The notes: generated by a model from the letters alone, not told the origin. Shown: positions 24,126-32,999, counted from the stretch's first letter. The stretch: 64,000 nucleotides of DNA from Listeria_A hofi (GCF_963575615.1 NZ_CAUYTL010000003.1:62001-126000), one strand, 5' to 3'. Translations and numbers: made by a program.

Positions 24126-24815
24126 GTGGAATTTGTAAAGTCGGAAGAAATGAAAAAAAGTGAGCAATTCAAAATGATGATTTACGCTAAGCCGGGTGCT
24201 GGAAAGACGTCAACAGTTCAATATTTAGAAGGGAAAACGCTGTTACTTGATTGTGATGGAACTTCGAAAGTATTATCTGGATTGCCAAATATCACAGTAG
24301 CAAATTTAAACCCGCGTGATCCCATTCAAGATATGGCTGATTTTTATGGGTATGCCAAAGCGCATGTGGAGGAGTACGACAATATTGTGATTGATAACCT
24401 TAGTCATTATCAAAAACTATACTTGATGTTCCATGGACGGAAAACGAAATCAGGGCAACCAGAATTACAACATTACGGGATATTTGACAGTTATTTGATT
24501 GATTTAATCTCAGCCTTTAATAACCTTCCAAAAGTAAATGTCATGTATACAGCGTGGGAATCCACACGCCAGATACAGATGGAAAGCGGTCAGTTGTTCA
24601 ATCAATTTTTGCCAGATATTCGCGACAAGGTTGTTAACCACATCATGGGGATTGTGCCAGTTGTAGCTAGATTGGTGCGCAATCCAGAATCAGGACAAAG
24701 AGGGTTTTTATTATCAGAGAACAATGGTAATTTTGCTAAGAATCAGCTAGACAATCGCGAATCGTGCCTACAAGAAGATTTATTTAAAATCGGTGATGTG
24801 GATGCTAACGCTTAG
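24126..24815 (+). CDS. Sak4-like AAA ATPase (phage recombination)
   Basis: A 229-residue RecA-fold nucleotide-binding protein: Walker A KPGAGKTST (about residue 20), LLLDCDGTSKVLSG, and Walker B-like NIVIDNLSHYQ. It fits the phage AAA_24/Sak4 single-strand annealing group. The GTG start follows AGGAG. It sits between Gp157 and a helicase, the common order in Sak4-encoding phages. It overlaps the helicase gene by 23 bases. Confidence 0.85.
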   Translation: MEFVKSEEMKKSEQFKMMIYAKPGAGKTSTVQYLEGKTLLLDCDGTSKVLSGLPNITVANLNPRDPIQDMADFYGYAKAHVEEYDNIVIDNLSHYQKLYLMFHGRKTKSGQPELQHYGIFDSYLIDLISAFNNLPKVNVMYTAWESTRQIQMESGQLFNQFLPDIRDKVVNHIMGIVPVVARLVRNPESGQRGFLLSENNGNFAKNQLDNRESCLQEDLFKIGDVDANA

Positions 24816-26130
24816 GACCTATCAAACTGAAATGATTAACAAAGTAAAAGAAGCGTTTCAAAATGGTTATCGTAAGCCTTGTGTAGTTGCTCCTTGTGGC
24901 GCTGGTAAATCCGTCATCCTATCCGAAATCATCCGCATGACAACACATAACAAAAATAGAGTGCTGTTCCTAGTACACAGGAAGGAACTCATAGATCAAA
25001 TTCGTAACACACTACAATCAAACAATGTAGATATGGATTTTGTCACACTTGGCATGGTCCAAACAATTGTTAGACGTTTAGATAAAACGGTGGTACCTTC
25101 GTTAATCATCATCGATGAAAGCCATCATGTCCTAGCAAGCAGTTACAAGAAAATAATCGCTCACTTCTCAACCGCTTTAGTCGTTGGTTTCACTGCAACA
25201 CCTGTCCGCTTAAACGGCGGTGGGCTTGGTGATATCAACGACACACTCATTGAAAAAGTGACGGCAAAATGGCTCATAGAAAATAATTTCCTATCCCCTT
25301 ACAAATACTATGCGCCTGAAATCGTTCAAACTGATACATTAAACATCAAGCGTACAGGTGAGTTCGATATGAGCGGGCTAGACGACCAATTCAACGCGAA
25401 AATGGTATGGGGCGATGTGATACGACATTATCAGAAATTAGCACCAGGAGAGCAAGCAATATTATACGCCAGTTCGATATATCAAAGCGAGAAAATGGCA
25501 GCGAGTTTTAATGCAGTGGGTATTAAGTCGGCACATATTGACGGCAAAACGAATAAAACAATTCGCGATGAAATCATAAAACGATTTCGCGAAGGTGAAA
25601 TAAAGGTCCTTTGTAACCTCGATTTAATCGGTGAGGGTTTCGACGTTCCAGACTGTTCTACCGTGATTATGTTGCGACCTACACAATCGTTATCACTATA
25701 CATTCAACAATCTATGCGAGGTATGCGTTACAGACCTGGTAAAACGTCCATCATCATAGATCATGTCGGAAATGTAACGCGATTCGGTTTACCAGATATG
25801 GAACGCACATGGTCCTTAACACCGAAAAAAGGCAGTAACGCGACAAAAGCCGAAGCACCTGTAAAGATATGTAAAGAGTGTTTTATGACTGTGAGCCAGA
25901 CAGCTAAGAAGTGTGAACATTGCGGGGCAGAGTTTAAGGTTGAGGTGAAGGCGGTTGAGGTAGATGAAACCGCAGAATTGAAAGAAGTAAAAGATTTTAC
26001 CATTAAAATAGTGTGCCATAAACCAGAAGATTGTCAAGATATGCATGATTTATACGCATATGCAGAGTCCAAAGGATATAAAAAAGGTTGGGCTTATCAT
26101 CGTGGGAAATCGATGGGATTTATCAAATAA
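24793..26130 (+). CDS. SF2 DEAD/DEAH-box DNA helicase
   Basis: A 445-residue helicase. Motif I APCGAGKSV, motif II IIIDESHH, motif III VGFTATP and motif VI QQSMRGMRYRPGKT are in order. A four-cysteine zinc finger (CKECFMTVSQTAKKCEHCG) lies near residue 360. The start is uncertain: the region GTGATGTGGATG gives several choices between 24793 and 24802, all overlapping the preceding gene. Confidence 0.92.
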   Translation: MMWMLTLRTYQTEMINKVKEAFQNGYRKPCVVAPCGAGKSVILSEIIRMTTHNKNRVLFLVHRKELIDQIRNTLQSNNVDMDFVTLGMVQTIVRRLDKTVVPSLIIIDESHHVLASSYKKIIAHFSTALVVGFTATPVRLNGGGLGDINDTLIEKVTAKWLIENNFLSPYKYYAPEIVQTDTLNIKRTGEFDMSGLDDQFNAKMVWGDVIRHYQKLAPGEQAILYASSIYQSEKMAASFNAVGIKSAHIDGKTNKTIRDEIIKRFREGEIKVLCNLDLIGEGFDVPDCSTVIMLRPTQSLSLYIQQSMRGMRYRPGKTSIIIDHVGNVTRFGLPDMERTWSLTPKKGSNATKAEAPVKICKECFMTVSQTAKKCEHCGAEFKVEVKAVEVDETAELKEVKDFTIKIVCHKPEDCQDMHDLYAYAESKGYKKGWAYHRGKSMGFIK

Positions 26131-26153
26131 AAAAAACGAAATGAGGAATTTAA

Positions 26154-26642
26154 ATGTATAACGTAGACACAACAAAAGGATTGAACCAAAGAGTAGAAGC
26201 TGGGACGTATGAGGTATTTATTAATAACATGAGCGAGGAAGCATTACCAAGCGGGAAAGAATTTATTTCAGTGGATATCTTGATCCGTAATGATGTGAAT
26301 CAACAGTTCAAAGACAGCCAATTCAAAGAACGTTTATGGATGAAAAAGGACGGTACAGGTTATGTACTAGCGCTACTAGGTTCTATTAAAAAAGCATTTG
26401 GAAATGAGGGCGAGTTCAATTATTCATCGTTTGCTGAAATGCGCGAGGACTTTTTACGGAAGCCATTCCAAGTAAAAATTGATTGGGTTACGACAAAAAA
26501 TGAATCCACAGGTAAAGAATATACTAACTTGAATTTCCTTCAAGTAAATTCAACAACATTGCCAGCGTTGAATCATCAATTTACGGCTAAACAACAAGCT
26601 GGGCAACCAATTGTTATCAACGAAAACGATACACCATTCTGA
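26154..26642 (+). CDS. DUF669 protein (ssDNA-binding-like)
   Basis: A 162-residue protein with the DUF669 pattern (TYEVFINNMSEEALPSGKEFI near residue 19) and an acidic C-terminal tip (NENDTPF) like that of single-strand binding proteins. DUF669 proteins lie next to helicase and primase genes in phages lacking a normal SSB, as here. Confidence 0.85.
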   Translation: MYNVDTTKGLNQRVEAGTYEVFINNMSEEALPSGKEFISVDILIRNDVNQQFKDSQFKERLWMKKDGTGYVLALLGSIKKAFGNEGEFNYSSFAEMREDFLRKPFQVKIDWVTTKNESTGKEYTNLNFLQVNSTTLPALNHQFTAKQQAGQPIVINENDTPF

Positions 26643-26662
26643 TAAGTTAGGAGCGTGCAAAC

Positions 26663-29005
26663 ATGTTTGAGAGAATACCAACTGAATTAAAAGAGCTCAA
26701 GCAATGGTGCGCTTACAAACTTGTTTGGGACGAAAAGCGCAGCAAACATAAAAAAATACCAATGAACGCAAATAGCGGGAGTTATGGTGATAGTACAGAC
26801 GAAAGCACTTGGGCGGATTTCACGACCGCCCTTGCTTCCATTGAAAAGTTTGAGTTCGACGGCATCGGTTTTTATTTTAAACCGCCATACTTCGGTGTGG
26901 ATATCGATGGCGTGCAAGAAGAAATTGAAGATTATTTTTACGGTGATACAGAAAACATTGTCGGCGAGTTCATTCAATCACTATCCAGTTACACCGAATA
27001 TTCCGTTTCTGGTACAGGTCTCCACATTATTGCAAGAGGTGATTTGCCAGAAGGTGGACGCAGAAAAGACAATGTGGAAATGTATAATAACGGTCGATTC
27101 TTCGTTATGACTGGGAAAGTCATTGATAACTACGCCACAGTGAATAACGGCAACGAAGCTATTAAACGACTTCATGAAAAGTATATCGGTTCGAATAAAA
27201 CTGCTAATCAAACAAAACATCAAGCGGGTTCCAATAATTTACCTGCCAGTGAAATATTAACAAAAGCATATGGTAGCCAAAACGGACCATACTTTAAAAC
27301 ATTATACGAGGGCAATTGGGAAGAATACTACGATTCGCAGTCAGATGCCGATCTCGCTTTTGCCAATATGTTGGCGTTTTGGACAGCAGCAGATTACGAC
27401 AAAATGGATACTATTTTCCGCGATTCAGGTTTGATGCGTGATAAATGGGACCAGAAACGCGGGCAAAACACATACGGCCAAATAACGTTAGGTAAAGCCA
27501 TATCCGATTGTTCCGAAGTTTATTCACCTAAACAAAGCAGTAGCCGAGTTAACATTACATTCCAACCGCGTAAAAACTGGGCGCAACTTTTAAACGAAAG
27601 GCGCAAACAGGAATTAGAAAAATTACAAGAAGAATGGTTAATGAGTGGGGGCAAAGGCAAACAACCAAGTGCTATATCACCAGTAGGTTGTGCCATCATA
27701 TTAAAAGAGTTCTTCCGGTTCTGCCTATTCGATATGAACGAAAATACCCGATTAGCCATGTATTTAGAAGAAGATGGTATATGGACGCAGAATGAGACGT
27801 ATATAAGGCGTTTCATCGGCTGGTTAGAACCAACACTTAACGCGAACCGTGCAAGTGATGTTATTTATCATCTGTGGAAAGGTGCCGAGGTAAAAGAAAA
27901 AACAGTATCGAAATACCTTATCCCAGTTAAAAATGGCGTGTTCAACCTAAAAACGAAGAAATTAGAAGCTTTCACGCCAGATTATGTCTTTACATCCAAA
28001 ATAGCGACTCCATATGTTGCAGAACCGCCGAAACCAGATATTGAGGGATGGGATGTGCATACATGGTTGGATCAGATTGCATGCGGGGATGAACAGATCA
28101 CAGCACTATTATGGCAGGTTATCAGTGCATCGTTGAATGGGAATTATTCGCGTAAAAAATCTATCTGGTTACTTGGTGATGGGAATAATGGTAAAGGAAC
28201 TTTTCAGCAGTTATTGCGCAATTTAATTGGTAATTCCAATATCGCGACTCTAAAATTACCTCAGTTTCAAGAACGTTTTTCTTTATCCATTTTAGAAGAA
28301 AAAGTGTGTTGTATCGGTGATGACGTACCAGCAGGCGTTTATATTGATGATTCATCAAACTTTAATTCTATTGTAACTGGGGATGAAATTATGGTGGAAC
28401 AAAAGAATAAGCATCCCTACAGCGCTAACTTTCATATGACAGTGATTCAATCAACTAACGGAATGCCTAAAATGCGCAATAAAACAGACGGAACTTATCG
28501 ACGTTTCATTATTGTTCCTTTCGGAGCTAATTTAAAAGGTGGTAAAGATAATTGGAAAATCAAAGATGAGTATATTCAAAATCAGGAATTGCTCCAATAT
28601 ATTTTATTCCATGCAATCAATATGGATTTCGAGCGATTTATCGAACCGGACGCATCAATCGAAATAATGAAAGAGTATAAATTGGATAACGATCCGATTT
28701 TGGATTACCACGAACGTATTTTCAAGGAATATAAAAGCACAAGGATTCCACTGTATGCTGTTTATGAGTTTTATAAGTATTTTTGTGAATCAAACAATTT
28801 AAAACCAGTAGGCGACCGAGCGTTCTATAAGCGATTTGGCGAGATTATCGCAGAACAAGGATGGATAAAAGGAAAGCAGAAATTAAGTGGTAAGTTTGAG
28901 CCCACAGATGCACCAAGTGGCATACATCCTTATCAATATCAACAACCAAAAGAATCCATTACCTATGTTTGTTTCATCAAAAACAGCACGTTAAAGGTCG
29001 TGTAA
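26663..29005 (+). CDS. phage primase-helicase (D5/P4-type)
   Basis: A 780-residue replication protein. The N-terminal part (about 1-170) is a primase-polymerase-like domain (VDIDGV, SGTGLHIIARG). The C-terminal part (about 450-700) is an SF3 helicase with Walker A WLLGDGNNGKGT, Walker B-like EEKVCCIGDD and sensor-1 MTVIQSTNGMP. A D5-type C-terminal domain follows. It is preceded by the DUF669 gene and followed by an iteron-bearing region, so it is likely the replication initiator. Confidence 0.92.
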   Translation: MFERIPTELKELKQWCAYKLVWDEKRSKHKKIPMNANSGSYGDSTDESTWADFTTALASIEKFEFDGIGFYFKPPYFGVDIDGVQEEIEDYFYGDTENIVGEFIQSLSSYTEYSVSGTGLHIIARGDLPEGGRRKDNVEMYNNGRFFVMTGKVIDNYATVNNGNEAIKRLHEKYIGSNKTANQTKHQAGSNNLPASEILTKAYGSQNGPYFKTLYEGNWEEYYDSQSDADLAFANMLAFWTAADYDKMDTIFRDSGLMRDKWDQKRGQNTYGQITLGKAISDCSEVYSPKQSSSRVNITFQPRKNWAQLLNERRKQELEKLQEEWLMSGGKGKQPSAISPVGCAIILKEFFRFCLFDMNENTRLAMYLEEDGIWTQNETYIRRFIGWLEPTLNANRASDVIYHLWKGAEVKEKTVSKYLIPVKNGVFNLKTKKLEAFTPDYVFTSKIATPYVAEPPKPDIEGWDVHTWLDQIACGDEQITALLWQVISASLNGNYSRKKSIWLLGDGNNGKGTFQQLLRNLIGNSNIATLKLPQFQERFSLSILEEKVCCIGDDVPAGVYIDDSSNFNSIVTGDEIMVEQKNKHPYSANFHMTVIQSTNGMPKMRNKTDGTYRRFIIVPFGANLKGGKDNWKIKDEYIQNQELLQYILFHAINMDFERFIEPDASIEIMKEYKLDNDPILDYHERIFKEYKSTRIPLYAVYEFYKYFCESNNLKPVGDRAFYKRFGEIIAEQGWIKGKQKLSGKFEPTDAPSGIHPYQYQQPKESITYVCFIKNSTLKVV

Positions 29006-29024
29006 TCAGTCTTTTTTTTAAAAA

Positions 29025-29269
29025 GTTACCGGTTACCGAAAAAGTTCCCGAAATTAAAAGGTTGGGTAACTCCGAAATACGCACAGCCTCTATGTTTAAG
29101 ATAGTGTAGTTCCCCAGTTACTATATTATACAACTCTTTATATAATATTAAAAAAAGTAAATATATAAAGAGTTGGAGTCTTTGGGTAACCTGAAAAATA
29201 ATGATTAAACGGCTAGAAGCGCAGTGCATAGCGAGGTTACCCATTTCGGTAACTTTTCATTACGGTAAC
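29025..29269. other. candidate phage replication origin
   Basis: This non-coding 280-bp stretch behind the primase has seven GTTACC/GGTAAC hexamers (29025, 29032, 29065, 29185, 29236, 29248, 29264) in both orientations. In the middle a perfect 14-bp inverted repeat (29131-29144 and 29162-29175) encloses an AT-only loop, a good unwinding element. Iterons around an AT-rich dyad beside the initiator gene are the usual phage origin layout. A regulatory role is the alternative. Confidence 0.6.
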
Positions 29270-29289
29270 TTGGTATTAGGAGGTATAAA

Positions 29290-29610
29290 ATGACAGCAGA
29301 AATAGACATTCAAAATGCAATACGGCGTGAATTAGGAAAAAGAGGGCATTATGTGTTTCGTAGCAATGTGGGCAAAATATTATTGCCCGGTGGTCGAATA
29401 TTTGATACTGGGTTACCGAAGGGATTTCCTGATTTATTCGGATTCCGAAAATCAGACGGCAAGATATTCTTTATTGAAGTGAAGAACGAAAAGGGTAGAT
29501 TGCGACCGGAACAGGTTAAGTTCCAAAGCGCTATGGAAAATCAAGCTGCACTCTGTGGAGTAGCGAGAAGTGTGGAGGATGCGATTAGGATTGTGGAGGG
29601 GATAGGATGA
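29290..29610 (+). CDS. VRR-NUC domain nuclease
   Basis: A 106-residue protein with the VRR-NUC fold of the PD-(D/E)xK superfamily: early acidic residue (EIDIQNAIRREL), GFPDLFG (catalytic Asp) and FIEVKNEKGRLRPEQ (ExK). Stand-alone VRR-NUC proteins are common beside phage primases and act as structure-specific nucleases. It starts after AGGAGG. Confidence 0.92.
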   Translation: MTAEIDIQNAIRRELGKRGHYVFRSNVGKILLPGGRIFDTGLPKGFPDLFGFRKSDGKIFFIEVKNEKGRLRPEQVKFQSAMENQAALCGVARSVEDAIRIVEGIG

Positions 29611-30332
29611 CAGAAAACGTTGTAGCATTTATATTCGGTATAATTTTTGGCGGTATTTTGGCAACTAGTATATATTCATGGATTCCTTACTTCAAGAAGG
29701 AAAAAGGCGTAATAAATCACATTTTCGATGAGTATCATGAAATTGAAACGTTAAAATTGAACGAAAGGGACTACTATGACAAATTCATGAGAAATAAGGG
29801 TTATTACGTGAAAAGTGAAGATGAGTCTTCGATTATTTACCAAAATTCGTATGGAATTGATTATATAAAAGTGAGTAAAGCGAAATTTAAGGAGGAACCA
29901 AAAATGAAAATATATCATACAGAAACGCAAGGAGATTATAATGCTTTGATGGTTGAGTTTGAGAAGGAAGGGGTGACGTGGGTAAATGATGGTTTACCAG
30001 CATACCAGAAGATTAAAGGGTACCCTTATATTGTTCTTATTAATAAAACGATGGAAGTTGCAACATTAGATTTCGTACATGAGAGATACAGCAATATTCC
30101 AATCATTGAATACAAAGCCAACGACACAGTAAACAATCCAAGCCACTATAACACAGGTGGTATCGAAACGCTAGATTATATCAAAGCTAAAGTGAAAGAT
30201 TATCCAAGCTATGCGGTAGGAAACATCATGAAATACATCACACGATACGAGCACAAAAACGGCATTGAAGATTTAAAGAAAGCACAGTTTTATTTGAATG
30301 ATTTGATCAAGTGGATGGAGGGTGATAAATGA
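29607..30332 (+). CDS. membrane-anchored DUF3310 protein with internal start
   Basis: A 241-residue frame with three parts: an N-terminal transmembrane helix (about 5-27), a middle domain (about 100-175), and a C-terminal DUF3310 domain (NNPSHYNTGGIETLDYI, MKYITRYEHKNG) of the dATP/dUTP-linked phage protein group. A strong internal ribosome binding site (AAGGAGG, 29889-29895) lies 8 bases before in-frame ATG 29904, giving a 142-residue soluble product. The long frame may be a fusion of two formerly separate genes, or both products may be made. Confidence 0.8.
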   Translation: MTENVVAFIFGIIFGGILATSIYSWIPYFKKEKGVINHIFDEYHEIETLKLNERDYYDKFMRNKGYYVKSEDESSIIYQNSYGIDYIKVSKAKFKEEPKMKIYHTETQGDYNALMVEFEKEGVTWVNDGLPAYQKIKGYPYIVLINKTMEVATLDFVHERYSNIPIIEYKANDTVNNPSHYNTGGIETLDYIKAKVKDYPSYAVGNIMKYITRYEHKNGIEDLKKAQFYLNDLIKWMEGDK

Positions 30333-30604
30333 TGGGACGGTTTGAGAAGAAAAAAACAAAGCGAGAAACAGAGTCTGTAGCTAAAATAGTTGTAGGGATT
30401 ATGATATTTTGGCTTATCAGTCTATTAGTACCAGGTATTAGTGTTGCAGCTCAATTGATTTGGCATAACTCATTCACATTATTTCTTATGATTTGCGCAA
30501 TTTCGGTTTGGGTTATACTAACGATAATTATGGCTGTAATCGCTGGTATGTCTTATAAAGAATTGAAAAAATATGCGGATATTTTGAACGAGGAGGATGA
30601 ATAA
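30329..30604 (+). CDS. small two-helix membrane protein
   Basis: A 91-residue protein with two predicted transmembrane segments (about 22-42 and 50-72) between charged ends. Overlapping starts and stops link it with both neighbours. Function unknown. Confidence 0.65.
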   Translation: MMGRFEKKKTKRETESVAKIVVGIMIFWLISLLVPGISVAAQLIWHNSFTLFLMICAISVWVILTIIMAVIAGMSYKELKKYADILNEEDE

Positions 30605-30858
30605 TGATCGGATACGGAATAACACTAATCATATTATCAACAGTTGTTTTATTAACTATTGTTAAAAACAATAAGCTAGAAAGAAGGTTAGCTAAAACAG
30701 AGGATGAAGTTGATGAATTGATTGAACGACTCCATTCTACGGATGATAAACTGGAAAAGCACATACGTGGACAACGTTATAAAAGCGGTGTGGTTGATGG
30801 ATATAGTCCAGAAATATTGCTCTGCGACTACCCAACAAAACCGGAAGTGAGTGATTAA
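30604..30858 (+). CDS. small membrane coiled-coil protein
   Basis: An 84-residue protein: an N-terminal transmembrane helix (GYGITLIILSTVVLLTIV) then a charged coiled coil (LERRLAKTEDEVDELIERL). Function unknown. Confidence 0.65.
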   Translation: MIGYGITLIILSTVVLLTIVKNNKLERRLAKTEDEVDELIERLHSTDDKLEKHIRGQRYKSGVVDGYSPEILLCDYPTKPEVSD

Positions 30859-30859
30859 T

Positions 30860-31147
30860 ATGACAAGCCTAAAAGGACATTATTTTTCGGAATATAAAAA
30901 ATTATTAAAGTTTCATACAGACGGTGAAATAGCAAATAGATGGGGTGTTACCAAAGCACAACTTAGTGAATGGAAATCAGAGAATGGGATATTCATCGAT
31001 CATGAGAATATGAACGGTCTAAAGCGATACAGACATATCAAGAAGTTGCAAAAACTTGGATATGATATGAAGAAGATTAGCAGACTAACACAACTGAATC
31101 CGAAAAAGATTGAACGGATATTAGAAGATTATGAAGGGGTTGAGTGA
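30860..31147 (+). CDS. helix-turn-helix phage protein
   Basis: A 95-residue protein with two HTH-like units: DGEIANRWGVTKAQLSEWK and MKKISRLTQLNPKKIERIL. It probably binds DNA; target unknown. The ATG at 30860 is preferred to an overlapping GTG at 30851. Confidence 0.7.
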   Translation: MTSLKGHYFSEYKKLLKFHTDGEIANRWGVTKAQLSEWKSENGIFIDHENMNGLKRYRHIKKLQKLGYDMKKISRLTQLNPKKIERILEDYEGVE

Positions 31148-31360
31148 ATGAACGGAATGACTGAAACAGTAACGATAAGACTTAACAGGTATCATGATTT
31201 ATTGAAAGCAAAAGAAGAGTTAAAAAACCTAAAAAACGATTTGTTTTCTTGGGATAGAGAACGGAATGTAGGTTTGGTTGATAAGCAGTTGGCTTTAAAA
31301 TTAGCTGAACAGCAAAGAGGTGCTTTCATGGTTTCATTAGAAGATATTGAATTCAAATAA
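31148..31360 (+). CDS. small phage protein
   Basis: A 70-residue protein with a beta-helix start (TVTIRLNRYHDLLKAKEEL) recalling ribbon-helix-helix-like or coiled-coil phage proteins. Function unknown. Confidence 0.6.
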   Translation: MNGMTETVTIRLNRYHDLLKAKEELKNLKNDLFSWDRERNVGLVDKQLALKLAEQQRGAFMVSLEDIEFK

Positions 31361-31375
31361 AGGAAGTGATGATAA

Positions 31376-31852
31376 ATGAGCAAACGCAAAAACAAAAATC
31401 CATATCCAGATATGCCGAAAGATCAATTTAAATATGTTGAAAGTTGTTTGATGTATTATCACAAGAACATTGAAAAAATTGATGAAATAAAAGTTAGGAT
31501 AATTGAAGCGAATAGACGCGGTGCCAGTGGTTATATTGATGATAACCAATACCTTGGAATCAGGAGCACGAATAAAGACAGCGCGACACTTCATAAAGTA
31601 CTTGAAATTGATGATGACGTTCGCATCGAACGATTGCAAACGTTAGTATCGGCTGTAGGGTATGTGTTATCCAATCTACCAGATACATCGGAAGAACCAT
31701 ACCATCAATTGATTCAGTTACGTTATTGGGAAAATAAAAGAAGATTAACAATGATTGGGATAGCAAATGAGTTATCAATAAGCGAGCGAACAGCATATCG
31801 AATGAGAAAACGAATTATATATCTAATTGGGAAAGAATTAGGAGAATGGTAA
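31376..31852 (+). CDS. ArpU/RinA-type late transcription regulator
   Basis: A 158-residue protein of the ArpU-like group: a helical N-terminus and a C-terminal sigma-like HTH (MIGIANELSISERTAYRMRKR). It is the last gene before the late operon, the position of late-gene activators (ArpU of Enterococcus hirae, RinA of staphylococcal phages). It probably activates packaging, head and tail genes. Confidence 0.85.
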   Translation: MSKRKNKNPYPDMPKDQFKYVESCLMYYHKNIEKIDEIKVRIIEANRRGASGYIDDNQYLGIRSTNKDSATLHKVLEIDDDVRIERLQTLVSAVGYVLSNLPDTSEEPYHQLIQLRYWENKRRLTMIGIANELSISERTAYRMRKRIIYLIGKELGEW

Positions 31853-31974
31853 GTTGGCAGTAAGTTGGCAGTTTTAGACCCTAAAACGGTGTTATTATGA
31901 TAGTATCAGGAAAGTGAAGATAACCAAATAAATCGAATGATAACTTCTATCTTTTACTTTTCTGGTACTGTTTA

Positions 31975-32048
31975 CAGGGTATAGCTCAATTTGGTGGAGC
32001 GTTCGCTTTGGGAGCGAAAGGCTATAGGTTCGAGTCCTATTGCTCTGA
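31975..32048 (+). tRNA. tRNA-Pro (anticodon TGG)
   Basis: A complete 74-base cloverleaf. Acceptor CAGGGTA/TGCTCTG; D stem GCTC/GAGC; anticodon stem TTCGC/GCGAA with loop TTTGGGA (anticodon TGG, reads CCA and other Pro codons); T stem ATAGG/CCTAT with TTCGAGT. C1-G72 and A73 are the known bacterial tRNA-Pro identity elements. No CCA is encoded. It is inside the phage, between the late regulator and the packaging genes, and is not the attachment site. Confidence 0.93.
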
Positions 32049-32070
32049 TTAGGTTGAGTATTGTTTTTGA

Positions 32071-32098
32071 GACCTTTGTTGGCGCAAGGGTCTTTTAT
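32071..32098 (+). terminator. terminator after tRNA-Pro
   Basis: GACCTTTG and CAAGGGTC form an 8-bp stem (one T-G pair) with a 6-base loop, followed by TTTTATT, 23 bases after the tRNA. Confidence 0.8.
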
Positions 32099-32109
32099 TA
32101 ATTAGTTGC

Positions 32110-32306
32110 CAGCGCTATGTATAGCATAGTGTATCCTCGCCTACGGGTAGAACGAATGAGAAAGAGGAGAACAAAAAACAAGTCGTTGACGAGCGACACC
32201 GCAGAAGTTACCTGGTTTTATAACTGCGGAGTTTAAATTATATATTAGATAAACGCACTCTATGCAGGTGTTCATTATGTGGATACTGATTGTATGGTGC
32301 GTTTTT
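32110..32306 (+). promoter_or_regulatory. structured leader ahead of the packaging genes, ending in a terminator-like hairpin
   Basis: Several short dyads occur in order: CTATG/CATAG (32115-32129), GTCG/CGAC (32182-32197), CCGCAG/CTGCGG (32199-32229) and AACGCAC/GTGCGTT (32252-32303) followed by a T run to 32306. The last looks like a terminator only 18 bases before the next start codon. No open frame is convincing. It may be a late-operon leader controlled by attenuation or antitermination, or a small RNA. Confidence 0.45.
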
Positions 32307-32324
32307 ATTATGGGGTGAAATGAT

Positions 32325-32609
32325 ATGAAACAATTCCTTGTAATATGTCGGGATGCCAAAGATGCATGGAACATGATAGACCATGTCATCAAACATAGAG
32401 CCACATACGTAACCAATGTGGACAAGCTGAATATGATAGTAACGTTGGGCGATGAACAATACATATATCGTTCAACATATTCTAAGATAGATGGCTACCG
32501 TGTCAGTGGATGGATGTTATCAGACTGTATTAAGTCGACACTAAACGGTGATAGGTTGGAACGGATACTCAATAAGCTTAGGGATAGATATGTTAGGGTT
32601 GCGATGTAA
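32325..32609 (+). CDS. phage protein preceding HNH gene
   Basis: A 94-residue protein (MKQFLVICRDAKDAWNMIDHVI...) starting after GGGGTGA. Similar small proteins sit just upstream of HNH/terminase genes in other Gram-positive phages; function unknown. Its stop overlaps the HNH start. Confidence 0.65.
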   Translation: MKQFLVICRDAKDAWNMIDHVIKHRATYVTNVDKLNMIVTLGDEQYIYRSTYSKIDGYRVSGWMLSDCIKSTLNGDRLERILNKLRDRYVRVAM

Positions 32610-32896
32610 TGCTATCCAAACAAGAACGCATAGCCTTCTATAAATCCAAAGAGTGGCGTAATGTCAGGGAACAAGTGCTTAAAAGAGATAATTTTGAATG
32701 CCAAGAGTGTAAGCGACAAGGTAGAGTATCGACTGATAAGCGGTTAGATGTGGATCATATCCTTGAACTTGAATATTACCCAGAGTTGGCGCTTGTTTTA
32801 GATAATCTAGAGACATTAGATTTTGAATGTCACAATAAAAAACATAATCGTTTTATAAAAAAAGAAAACAAATGGAAAAATGATGAACAATGGTAG
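32609..32896 (+). CDS. HNH endonuclease
   Basis: A 95-residue HNH nuclease with CQECKRQG, the DVDHI core and the LETLDFECHNKKHNR end, giving the zinc cysteines and catalytic His. In HK97-type phages an HNH protein next to terminase is needed for cos cleavage and packaging. Confidence 0.92.
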   Translation: MLSKQERIAFYKSKEWRNVREQVLKRDNFECQECKRQGRVSTDKRLDVDHILELEYYPELALVLDNLETLDFECHNKKHNRFIKKENKWKNDEQW

Positions 32897-32954
32897 ACCC
32901 CCGCCCGAAAACTTTGGCTTTTACATTTTGCTCTGGGAACGGTGTGGGGGGTTC
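32896..32954 (+). other. candidate cos region
   Basis: Between the HNH and small terminase genes lie GACCCCCGCCC (32896-32906) and GGTGTGGGGGGTTC (32941-32954), a C-run and a G-run able to pair. Cos sites of HK97-like Gram-positive phages are usually found here and look like this. The nick position cannot be deduced. Confidence 0.45.
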
Positions 32955-32999
32955 TGTCGAGAAAAACGAATTTAAATACGTGTGTTAGGGGGTGTTCAA

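Noticed and set aside
31975..32048. tRNA-Pro as the phage attachment site
   Set aside because: It is internal to the prophage; the 24-bp direct repeats at 12859 and 56488 define the ends, and no tRNA copy occurs there.
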